From: Gracilimonas sp.
GTDB taxonomy: Bacteria > Bacteroidota > Rhodothermia > Balneolales > Balneolaceae
Direction of reading: 5' to 3'
NCBI RefSeq assembly: GCF_017641085.1
Contig: NZ_JAEPPI010000001.1
Coordinates: forward strand, 682,001 to 746,000
DNA length: 64,000 nucleotides
Shown here: positions 35,559 through 43,370 of the stretch, in pieces
How the letters are laid out: every line of letters starts with the position of its first letter
Position numbering within the stretch: the stretch's first letter is position 1
Program-made: the position numbers and the translations under genes
Notes under the pieces: generated by a model
Seen by the model: the letters and a program-made list of their open reading frames with translations, nothing else
Databases searched by the model: none
Told to the model about the DNA's origin: nothing

Positions 35559-36263
35559 GTGATACCGATACTCCTCATAATTTTTTCGTGCACCTCTGTG
35601 GTAGCGGGGCCGGCGTACCCCACTGCAACTGATGAAACCAGGCAGGTTATCATAGAGAAAGCACAGGAATCAATAGAGTCAACATTTGACCCTGAGGAGT
35701 ATCGGTTCACTCTTTCTGCTCGGTGGATTCCCGGCAGTTTGTTAAAAGCCCAACCCGAACATGTACGCTCTGTTAAGCTGCAGGGTACGGTTGAACAATA
35801 CACCAATTTCGAAGTGCTGTACCTGAATGGGAATACGATTGAACAAGTTCAGATACAGCTGAAAGTAGAAGCGGAACAAAAGCTTCCGGTCCCCAACCGA
35901 AGAATGATGAGCGGGCAAACCATTAAGCCGGGCGATTTAAGCTGGCGTTGGGTACCTGTAAGGATGGGAAGGGAGAAGCCGGTTCGGAATATGGAAGAGC
36001 TAGAGGGAAAGACATTGAGGAGAACTGTGAATCCGGGACAGCCGATTCATCATTCAGAGATAAGTACCCCTTTCCTGGTAGAAGCAGGAGAGGATGTTGA
36101 CCTGATATTCACAGAGTTTGGAATACAGATTATCCTGACTTGTGAGGCTCGCCAAAACGGAGCCATCGACGAAGAAATTCAAATTTATTGCAAAGAAACA
36201 CGAAACAAATACCTGGGCACAGTGAAAGGTCCGGGAGAAGCACTATGGCAAAAAACACATTAG
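35559..36263 (+). CDS. flgA: P-ring assembly chaperone FlgA
   Basis: A 234-residue periplasmic chaperone for FlgI. It starts at GTG 35559 with a short hydrophobic signal (MIPILLIIFSCTSVVAG). The C-terminal SAF-type domain is clear (VPNRRMMSGQTIKPGDLSWRWVPV ... LEGKTLRRTVNPGQPIHHSEISTPFLVEAGEDVDLIF). It lies 24 bp after flgG and overlaps flgH by 19 bp. Confidence 0.9.
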   Translation: MIPILLIIFSCTSVVAGPAYPTATDETRQVIIEKAQESIESTFDPEEYRFTLSARWIPGSLLKAQPEHVRSVKLQGTVEQYTNFEVLYLNGNTIEQVQIQLKVEAEQKLPVPNRRMMSGQTIKPGDLSWRWVPVRMGREKPVRNMEELEGKTLRRTVNPGQPIHHSEISTPFLVEAGEDVDLIFTEFGIQIILTCEARQNGAIDEEIQIYCKETRNKYLGTVKGPGEALWQKTH

Positions 36264-36874
36264 TAAATCGAATCGTACCTGTTGTTCTTTTTCTCACGCT
36301 GCTGTTCTCCGGAACGGGCTATGCACAGAGTTCCCTGTACCGGGATGTGAAAGCAAATCAGGTGGGAGATATCATAACAGTGATACTGAAGGAAAGCACT
36401 TCCGGAAGTTCTACCTCCGATTCCAAACTTTCTACCAGCTCGGATGGATCAGCCAATGGGGCCATAAGCGGAAATTTTCTGCCATTTGAACCGACTTTTG
36501 GCTCAGGCGTGAATGTGAACTACGGTTCGGATCAGAAAAACCTTTCCAGTCAGCGCCAGTTACTCGAAGGCTATATAAGTGTTCAGATTGTTGAGGTGAC
36601 CGATCGGGGAGACCTGATTGTAGAGGGTAACCGGATGACCGAGGTAAACGGTGAAGTTCACAAAATGTCGATTACCGGGACTGTTCGGCAGAATGATGTG
36701 GACAGTCGAAACCAGGTGCTTTCTTATCGCATTGCCAATGCCAATATCAGCTACCAGAAAATGGGCGGTATCAAAAAGAAAAAACAACACAAAGGCCTCC
36801 TGAAGAAAGTGGTGTTCACCGGCGTCACTCTCGGGATGGGAGCTGCCATGATACTGCGCGAACTACAACGATGA
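36245..36874 (+). CDS. flgH: Flagellar L-ring protein FlgH, without lipobox
   Basis: A 209-residue L-ring protein. The start at 36245 gives a clean signal peptide (NRIVPVVLFLTLLFSGTGYAQS). Family motifs are AYRDVKANQVGDIITVILKES-like (SLYRDVKANQVGDIITVILKE), YISVQIVEVTDRGDLIVEGNR and VHKMSITGTVRQNDVDSRNQVLSYRIANANISY. FlgH is normally a lipoprotein anchored by an N-terminal Cys, but this protein contains no Cys at all. The C-terminus ends in a basic plus hydrophobic stretch (GLLKKVVFTGVTLGMGAAMIL) that could serve as an alternative anchor. Confidence 0.92.
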   Translation: MAKNTLVNRIVPVVLFLTLLFSGTGYAQSSLYRDVKANQVGDIITVILKESTSGSSTSDSKLSTSSDGSANGAISGNFLPFEPTFGSGVNVNYGSDQKNLSSQRQLLEGYISVQIVEVTDRGDLIVEGNRMTEVNGEVHKMSITGTVRQNDVDSRNQVLSYRIANANISYQKMGGIKKKKQHKGLLKKVVFTGVTLGMGAAMILRELQR

Positions 36875-36897
36875 ACAAGATTACAGAAGCAATCAAC

Positions 36898-38025
36898 ATG
36901 AAAAAGAATATACTCGCCCACATTATTGCAGCTGCTTTGGTATTCGGTTTATCCGTTCCGTTACAGGCGCAATCTAAGCTGGCTGACCTGGTAGAAATCC
37001 AAAATGCAGAACGCTCGGAACTGATCGGCTATGGGCTGGTTACCGGGCTGGACCGTACGGGTGACCGTTCATCCAGCAGCAGGGGATCGGTATTTACCGT
37101 ACAGTCGATTGCCAACATGCTGGAGAACTTCGGGATTACCGTTGACGCTGAACGCCTCCGAACCCGAAATGTAGCCGCTGTGATGGTTACAGCTACCATT
37201 ACTCCGTACCATGCTCCCGGTAGTGAAATTGATATCACCGTTTCCTCTTTGGGAGATGCAAGTAGTTTACAGGGTGGCGTCTTGCTTCAAACTCCGCTTT
37301 TTGATCCGGATAACGATGCCGTTTTTGCCAAAGCTCAGGGTCCGCTAATTGTAGGGGGAATAACGGCTGAAATTCCCGGCGCCCGCCTCAGCCAAAACCA
37401 AACATTGACGGCAACCATCCCAAGCGGGGGTACCGTAGAGCGAAACGAAGAATTCAATTTAAGTACCGAAGAACCTTTGGGGCTGGTCCTGAGAGAACCA
37501 AACTATGCCAATGCCCGGAATATGGTTGAAATCATCAACGAGACGTTTGATGAAGAGCTGGCTTCCATGCACCATCCGGGTTTGGTAAAAGTGAATTGGC
37601 CGGAAGCCTTCAGAGACCGCGGTACCATGAACGTTTTCACCAGCATTATTCTGGAGCAGGAAATTCAGGTTCAGTCTCCGGCTAAAGTAGTTATTAACGA
37701 GCGAACCGGAACCATTGTGGCCGGCGGTGAAGTGGTTATTGACGATGTAATGATTTCGCACGGAAATATTCAGGTGCGAACCCAGGTAACACCGTATGTG
37801 AGTCAACCACCGGCATTCAGCGGAGGGGAAACCCAGGTGTTGAATGTGCCGGAAGCGGGTATTAGTGAACAGGCGGCCCAAACCATTGTGCTGGAACCTG
37901 AGACGAATGTACAGCAACTGGCCGGTTCGCTGAACGCGCTGGGCTTAAGCCCGAGAGATATCATCTCGATTTTTCAGGCACTGGACAGAGCCGGTGTATT
38001 GCGTGGCAAACTCATTGTGATGTAG
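36898..38025 (+). CDS. flgI: Flagellar P-ring protein FlgI
   Basis: A 375-residue periplasmic ring protein with a signal peptide MKKNILAHIIAAALVFGLSVPLQAQ. Family motifs ERSELIGYGLVTGLDRTGDRSSSS, FTVQSIANMLENFGI and RNVAAVMVTATITPYHAPGSEIDITVSSLGDASSLQGGVLLQTPL are all present. I prefer the ATG at 36898; an in-frame ATG at 36871, overlapping the flgH stop, would add nine residues before the signal peptide. flgJ follows after 21 bp. Confidence 0.96.
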   Translation: MKKNILAHIIAAALVFGLSVPLQAQSKLADLVEIQNAERSELIGYGLVTGLDRTGDRSSSSRGSVFTVQSIANMLENFGITVDAERLRTRNVAAVMVTATITPYHAPGSEIDITVSSLGDASSLQGGVLLQTPLFDPDNDAVFAKAQGPLIVGGITAEIPGARLSQNQTLTATIPSGGTVERNEEFNLSTEEPLGLVLREPNYANARNMVEIINETFDEELASMHHPGLVKVNWPEAFRDRGTMNVFTSIILEQEIQVQSPAKVVINERTGTIVAGGEVVIDDVMISHGNIQVRTQVTPYVSQPPAFSGGETQVLNVPEAGISEQAAQTIVLEPETNVQQLAGSLNALGLSPRDIISIFQALDRAGVLRGKLIVM

Positions 38026-38046
38026 AAGAAAGACAAAAGGAAAAAC

Positions 38047-38355
38047 ATGAAAGTTGACGACTCTTTTTTAAACATAGCCCGAAATCAGGTTGATAAGAAC
38101 AGAAGCCAGGATCTTCAAAAAGAGAAGGCGGCTACTGATTTCGAAGAGATTTTTGCAAAGCATTTGGTGAATGAGCTCACTAAAGATTCATTTAAGATGT
38201 CCGATAACGGCGGTATGATGGGACAATCGAATAATATGTACAGAAGCTTTATCACCGATGCTCTGGCGAGTGAACTCGCGGCTCAAAGAAAATTAGGAAT
38301 GGCAGATTTGGTTTCCAGATACTGGGATCATTCTTCCGCATCCACCAAAAAGTAA
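38047..38355 (+). CDS. flgJ: Rod-binding protein FlgJ, rod-cap domain only
   Basis: A 102-residue protein that matches the N-terminal rod-binding domain of FlgJ (DFEEIFAKHLVNELTKDSFKMSDNGGMMGQSNNMYRSFITDALASELAAQRKLGMADLVSRY). The C-terminal peptidoglycan hydrolase domain of enterobacterial FlgJ is absent, as in many other phyla, so a separate enzyme must open the cell wall. Position after flgI fits. Confidence 0.92.
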   Translation: MKVDDSFLNIARNQVDKNRSQDLQKEKAATDFEEIFAKHLVNELTKDSFKMSDNGGMMGQSNNMYRSFITDALASELAAQRKLGMADLVSRYWDHSSASTKK

Positions 38356-38378
38356 TTCAATAATTAAGAAACAAAGCA

Positions 38379-38888
38379 ATGTATAACATATCCGATACCA
38401 CTTCATTAGAACAGATAGCAGAATCGGTTGACCTGCTTCATAATTGCTCCAAACAGATTATAAAGGTGATGGAGGACCAAATTGATGCTATCATCGCTTC
38501 AAATGCGCTGAGAATTGAAGAGCTTTCCGAAGTGCATGGTAATCTGTCTAAACGATTTAAAATTCACGAGCAGGAATTCATCAGCGAACTATCCGCACTA
38601 TTAGCTACTTCAGGAAGTACAGCACCGGTGCGGTTGGTGAGTCTTAAAGAGGTGTTTCCGGAGTCTGTATCTGATATAGAAAATTGGCACAAAACCCTCA
38701 CCGCTGATACCAAAGAACTACAGCGTAAGCATAATCAGATTCTACAGCTGCTTGAGTTTGCGATGAGCCAAAATGCCCGCATGATGCAGTCTATGTATAG
38801 TGTTCATAATTCCAAAAACACACATTATGCACCTACGGGGCAACAAAAGGGAATTACAACAGGTGTAGCACTCAACCAGGAGATCTGA
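38379..38888 (+). CDS. flgN: FlgN-like export chaperone for hook-filament junction proteins
   Basis: A 169-residue all-helical protein with repeated heptads (LLHNCSKQIIKVMEDQIDAIIASNALRIEELSEVHGNLSKRF). Size, fold and position directly before flgK and flgL point to FlgN, the cytoplasmic chaperone of those two proteins. Sequence similarity in this family is low, so context carries most of the weight. It ends 2 bp before flgK. Confidence 0.78.
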   Translation: MYNISDTTSLEQIAESVDLLHNCSKQIIKVMEDQIDAIIASNALRIEELSEVHGNLSKRFKIHEQEFISELSALLATSGSTAPVRLVSLKEVFPESVSDIENWHKTLTADTKELQRKHNQILQLLEFAMSQNARMMQSMYSVHNSKNTHYAPTGQQKGITTGVALNQEI

Positions 38889-38890
38889 TT

Positions 38891-40249
38891 ATGCGCTCTC
38901 TATTTGAAATTTCTAAAAGTGGATTACGAAGTGCCGAACGTTCTCTTTCGGTTACCTCAAATAACATTGTAAATGCCGACACGAAGGGATATTCCCGCCA
39001 GCGGATCGACAAAACTCCGAACGGTATGAAGATGACCGGCTATAATACCGGGCTCGGGGTGAATATCTCGAATGTAACCCGTCTCCGAAACGAGATGAAC
39101 GATGTGATGCTGAACGAAAAGCGGCAAAACATGTCGTTCATGCAGAGTAAAGCCCGGGTTTTTGAACAGCTTGAGGCCAGTATGGCTTCCGATTCAGGCA
39201 GCGATCTGGACCTGAGTATCAGCAATTTGCTGGATACTTTTTCTGAGCTGTCCACCGACCCGCAGGATATAAGCGTTAGAAACAGCCTGATCAGTGATGC
39301 CCGGCAATTGACGACTAAATTTAAGGATGTAAGCAGGAATATAGATCGCACCAGCGACCTTATTTTGGAGTCATCCAACAGCACTATTAATGCAATTAAC
39401 GGCTTGCTGGGAGAGATTCATTCTCTGAATCAGACCATCGCTCAGGCCGATGCTGCCGGAGCTCCCGATAATACAAGTCTGGATCTCAGGGTGCGCAAGC
39501 TGGAGGAGTTGTCTGAGCTTACCGACTACGAAATAAGCGCCAACGATTCCAATGCCGTTGAATTACGCATTGGTGGGGTGAAGGTGCTGGATGCAGAAAA
39601 AGCAGATCACCTGAAAGCTGAAATCAACGATGTAGATAAAACCTACCAGATTCGGCTTGAGAGCGGGAAAACAGTGGAGCCTCAGGGCGGTCAGCTTGGA
39701 GCTGAGCTTGAGATGTATCAAACCGAAATACCCGCATTGAAAGACCGGCTGGATGAACTTGCATCAACCATAGTAACAGAGTTTAATGCCATTCACTCCG
39801 GCGGTTATGGGCTGAATGACAGCATAAGCCGAAATTTCTTCAACCCAACCAACACCACAGCTGATACCATCAGCCTGAACCAGGTTTTGGTGGATGACCC
39901 GACAAATATTGCGGCTTCTGATACCGCCGGTGAAGCCGGGAATGGTGAAACGGCACTTCAGATCGCAGAACTTCGCAGCCAGCAACTGATTGGCGGAAGA
40001 AAGCTGATTGATTATTCCGTGGATTTGATTACATCGGCCGGGAATAGCCTGAGCAGCCTTAACTCTCAGATAGAAGCCCGGGATTCCGAAATTCAGATGC
40101 TGACCACCCAGCAGGAGAGAGAATCGGGTGTGAATATTGATGAAGAGCTAAGCCTGATGATTCAATATCAAAATGCTTATCAGGGAGCGGCTAAAGTAAT
40201 GTCGGCCGCACAGAATATGTACGACACACTCATCGGAATTTTGAGGTAA
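38891..40249 (+). CDS. flgK: Hook-filament junction protein FlgK
   Basis: A 452-residue junction protein. The N-terminal motif ISKSGLRSAERSLSVTSNNIVNADTKGYSRQRI and C-terminal motif VNIDEELSLMIQYQNAYQGAAKVMSAAQNMYDTLIGILR are diagnostic. It is about 100 residues shorter than enterobacterial FlgK, which fits the loss of an exposed outer domain. It lies 3 bp before flgL. Confidence 0.95.
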   Translation: MRSLFEISKSGLRSAERSLSVTSNNIVNADTKGYSRQRIDKTPNGMKMTGYNTGLGVNISNVTRLRNEMNDVMLNEKRQNMSFMQSKARVFEQLEASMASDSGSDLDLSISNLLDTFSELSTDPQDISVRNSLISDARQLTTKFKDVSRNIDRTSDLILESSNSTINAINGLLGEIHSLNQTIAQADAAGAPDNTSLDLRVRKLEELSELTDYEISANDSNAVELRIGGVKVLDAEKADHLKAEINDVDKTYQIRLESGKTVEPQGGQLGAELEMYQTEIPALKDRLDELASTIVTEFNAIHSGGYGLNDSISRNFFNPTNTTADTISLNQVLVDDPTNIAASDTAGEAGNGETALQIAELRSQQLIGGRKLIDYSVDLITSAGNSLSSLNSQIEARDSEIQMLTTQQERESGVNIDEELSLMIQYQNAYQGAAKVMSAAQNMYDTLIGILR

Positions 40250-40252
40250 ATC

Positions 40253-41146
40253 ATGAGAATTACACAGAAAACTATTTTTGGAAACTTCATGCGCGATATC
40301 AATAAGAATCGCGGTGAAATGGCTAAGATTCAGTCAGACCTTTCCAGTGGAAAAGCAGTCAGGGTGCCATCACAAGACCCGGTTTCTTTTCAGAGAAGTC
40401 GGATTCTGACCGAAGACATCCGCAAGGAAGAGCAATTTCAGAGCAATATCGAAAGTGGCCTTCGGCAAAGCCGGTTGGCCCAGGATGCTCTTGATGAAAC
40501 CATCGACCGGCTGATTGAGATTAAGGAAAAGGTTGTACAGGGAGCATCCAGCTCGTTGGGAGAAAGCAACCGGGCCAGTATGGCCGATTCCATTTCAGGC
40601 ATCAGAGATAGCCTGATCAGTACATTGAACCTAAGCTACGGCGATCGTTATTTATTTGCCGGTACCAACAGCGGTGAAAAGCCTTTTGAACTGGACGGTA
40701 CGGCCGTGGGTGGAGTTTCAAATGGAAGTAACAACAAATCGCCTAAAGTACAGGCCGGAGATGGTGTCAATATCGACATCAGTGTAACCGGTTCGGAAAT
40801 CAGAAATACACCGGCGGGTGATCTTTTTGAGGTGATTGGAAATATTGAACAGGCTTTGCGAGATAACGACGTAACTGCTTTGAATAACCTGCTGCCTGAT
40901 GTGGATGAGTCCATTGAACATGTGACGGATGTGACCTCAAGATTGGGGAATAATATCAACCGGATGGACTTTATGTTTGAACAATATGAAGCCACCCGAA
41001 TTACGAAAGAAGCGGATATCAGTCGCTTGGTAGATACGGATTATGCCGAGGCGTTCTCGGATTTACAGCGGATTGAAGTAGCGTATGAGTCGGCAATGGC
41101 GGTTCATACCACTATGTTCAAAAATACCCTGCTGGATTATCTCTAA
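40253..41146 (+). CDS. flgL: Hook-filament junction protein FlgL
   Basis: A 297-residue junction protein of the flagellin family. It starts MRITQKTIFGNFMRDINKNRGEMAKIQSDLSSGKAVRVPSQDPVSFQRS and ends in the helical SRLVDTDYAEAFSDLQRIEVAYESAMAVHTTMFKNTLLDYL. The length is typical. No flagellin gene is in the window. Confidence 0.95.
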   Translation: MRITQKTIFGNFMRDINKNRGEMAKIQSDLSSGKAVRVPSQDPVSFQRSRILTEDIRKEEQFQSNIESGLRQSRLAQDALDETIDRLIEIKEKVVQGASSSLGESNRASMADSISGIRDSLISTLNLSYGDRYLFAGTNSGEKPFELDGTAVGGVSNGSNNKSPKVQAGDGVNIDISVTGSEIRNTPAGDLFEVIGNIEQALRDNDVTALNNLLPDVDESIEHVTDVTSRLGNNINRMDFMFEQYEATRITKEADISRLVDTDYAEAFSDLQRIEVAYESAMAVHTTMFKNTLLDYL

Positions 41147-41182
41147 GCCTGAACCTTGAAAATAGAATCGGAATCAATAGCC

Positions 41183-42505
41183 ATGAAAGAAGAAACTAAA
41201 TACAAAGAGTGGATTGATTTGGTCGTTTACCTGACCGACATCAAATACCTGAATTCAAACAAGATTGCTGAATGGGATTCTATTTTCAACAGCATCAGGG
41301 TTGTTTGTCCCGACGAACGTCCGGATGAATTGGATGAACACATCGGATGGCGAATTTCTGAGAAAGAAGAACAGCGATCCGACATTTGGAATGAGATGCT
41401 GGCACAATCTGACAAAGAGTGGACCCTTTTTGTGGAAGATGATGAAGTCATTCAATTCAATGATTTTCCTAATGAGGCGGAGGTCCATGAAAAGAAATGG
41501 GCTCCGGCGCTGATTGTTCATACTCAGAATGAAAAGCTGTATCAGCATTATCAAATTCGCCTGGTTCAGAAAGGAAAAACCCAGGTATTTGATGGCAAGA
41601 ATCTTCCGGATTGTACACGGTTCATTACCCAGAATGAAATTGGGTTGGCTTCCATGCCGATTATGATTGAAAGGAAAACAAATCCGGTACAGGAAGTAAA
41701 CCCTTCGGATGAATTAACGCTTCAATCCTACTCTCCACAGTTATACCTGGTTCAGGGAGATCAGTATTTTAAAGAAGGGAAATATGTACATGCCGCGGCC
41801 CAATACCGTCAGTTACTTAAGAAAAACCGGTTGTTATCCTTTGATCGTTTAGGAGCGGTTAATGGATTGGCAAGCTGTATGGCCGAACAGTATAAATGGC
41901 CTCAGGCTTTGGCACTGACGGAGAAATCGCTGGAGGCAGAGCCACTGCAAAGTCTTCCTTACCTGATTCAGTTTAAAATCTTTCAGCTGCAAAAGAAATG
42001 GAAGCAAGCCTATCAGTCGCTGAATAGTTATTACGAACGACTTGAGCTTTATTCACTCGCCAACTTTGATGTGAAAATATCTGAAGAAGAGACCTTGATT
42101 AACCTGGCTGATCTTGCATTGAAATCCGGTTTAAGGGAAGAAGCCTCCAAACTGCTGAACGAACTTTTTGCTGTTAAAAACGGAGAGGTGGACCGCACTT
42201 TTCTGCGTCAGCTTTTAGTGCTGTCGATTGAACTTACAGACTTCGAAAAGTCGGAATTTTTCTTCAACAAAATGTTTGAAGATGAGGTAGGATCCGGGAC
42301 CATGGACGATGAAATCAGGGAAGAGCTCAACGATTACATGACCATGTTTATGCAAAATGAGTGGCATGAGTTTGTGTATGAGTTGTATTGGGAACTCTAC
42401 AATTCAAACCCGCAAATCGATGAATACCGGCGCAGACTGATTGTGGCATCCGTTAAGACCAACCGAGTAGAACAAGCCCAGAAGTTAGTAGCAAAAGTAG
42501 CCTGA
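41183..42505 (+). CDS. Glycosyltransferase-2-like plus TPR protein, degenerate, in the flgKL operon
   Basis: A 440-residue cytoplasmic-looking protein. Residues 1-170 follow the layout of family-2 glycosyltransferases with C-terminal TPRs: a first strand (IDLVVYLTD), an acidic strand end (VVCPDE), then a helix and DKEWTLFVEDDEVI where active enzymes have W-L-DADE. The usual N-terminal VKNE motif is absent and the metal site is rewritten as EDDE. Residues about 190-430 are TPR-like helices (YLVQGDQYFKEGKYVHAAAQYRQLLKKN ...). It begins 36 bp after flgL. A role in flagellin glycosylation or as a TPR scaffold is possible; enzymatic activity is doubtful. The start is ATG 41183; a TTG at 41156 is less likely. 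Confidence 0.7.
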   Translation: MKEETKYKEWIDLVVYLTDIKYLNSNKIAEWDSIFNSIRVVCPDERPDELDEHIGWRISEKEEQRSDIWNEMLAQSDKEWTLFVEDDEVIQFNDFPNEAEVHEKKWAPALIVHTQNEKLYQHYQIRLVQKGKTQVFDGKNLPDCTRFITQNEIGLASMPIMIERKTNPVQEVNPSDELTLQSYSPQLYLVQGDQYFKEGKYVHAAAQYRQLLKKNRLLSFDRLGAVNGLASCMAEQYKWPQALALTEKSLEAEPLQSLPYLIQFKIFQLQKKWKQAYQSLNSYYERLELYSLANFDVKISEEETLINLADLALKSGLREEASKLLNELFAVKNGEVDRTFLRQLLVLSIELTDFEKSEFFFNKMFEDEVGSGTMDDEIREELNDYMTMFMQNEWHEFVYELYWELYNSNPQIDEYRRRLIVASVKTNRVEQAQKLVAKVA

Positions 42506-42537
42506 TTGCTTGCTTGTTACCCGGTTACATAAAACGG

Positions 42538-42645
42538 GTCATCCTGAGCGCAAGAATGCTGAAATAGGGCCGGGATAGTAATCGCGAAGGATCTTTGCCG
42601 CGAAATACTTGGTAAGTAGTTCTTCATTGCTCAGCTTTGAACGAC
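42538..42645 (+). repeat. Dispersed repeat, diverged copy 4
   Basis: A shorter, more diverged copy of the family at 26224-26960. It shares the GTCATCCTGAGC start, the inner ATCGCGAAGGATCT and CTTGGTAAGTA blocks, and the TTGAACGAC end. It lies 32 bp after the last flagellar gene of the flgF operon, at the border with the metal island. Confidence 0.75.
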
Positions 42646-42749
42646 ATTCATGGTAACCCTGATACCAACCCACTTACAGAATTCCATCTAAAGTGTGTAT
42701 AATTTTGATATCGCTTTTAGCTCTCAGTTAGAATCGTTAATATTATCAC

Positions 42750-43205
42750 GTGAAAATTTCTGCAACATATCGCTTCATTGCATCTTTGCTAAGCCTGAGC
42801 ATATTCATTGGTGTTTCACTTCCGTCCGGCTTGCACGCCAAAGACTTGGAAGAATGTGATGCCATGGAAACCATGCATGCTGATCATCAAATGCCTATGA
42901 CCATGATGGCGGGACACGATGACTGCCCCATGGAGCATCAGCACAAAAATGAGGAGGCAAATCCTGCCATATCAATGGTAGGAATGCACGATTACGGTTT
43001 TGCCTGTGCCTGCAGTATCGAAGAAGCACCGGTTAAAACCGAAGCGCCTGTTTTCCAAAAAGTGAAAGCAAAGGTTTTAGCTGTTGTTCAGGTTATTGCG
43101 GAAGATCATACCACTAAAACTGAATCCGACAACCACGCTATTCAAACTTCGGATTCCTATTCACCACCACCCATCTTTTTAGCCAACGAGACTTTTTTGA
43201 TTTAG
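42750..43205 (+). CDS. His/Met-rich secreted metal-binding protein
   Basis: A 151-residue protein starting at GTG with a signal peptide (about 1-30, ending SGLHAKD). The mature part has a His/Met/Asp-rich segment (ETMHADHQMPMTMMAGHDDCPMEHQHKNEE) suited to bind copper or other soft metals. It ends SPPPIFLANETFLI, as do small proteins encoded before CusA/CzcA in many Bacteroidota. It is probably a periplasmic metal chaperone or sensor-like accessory for the cusA operon that follows. The exact metal is not determinable. Confidence 0.75.
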   Translation: MKISATYRFIASLLSLSIFIGVSLPSGLHAKDLEECDAMETMHADHQMPMTMMAGHDDCPMEHQHKNEEANPAISMVGMHDYGFACACSIEEAPVKTEAPVFQKVKAKVLAVVQVIAEDHTTKTESDNHAIQTSDSYSPPPIFLANETFLI

Positions 43206-43370
43206 GGATCGGTACATCTTTTCTACCCTAAAGTCATGATTGTGAGGGTAAGGATCATAATTCATTTACCAACTTTTTGTGGATAAATGGACAGCATGAT
43301 TTTGATAAAGCCTTAATGACTTTTCTCTTAACAATCCCTTTTAAAACTACCGATTCAATAAAAAGAACTC

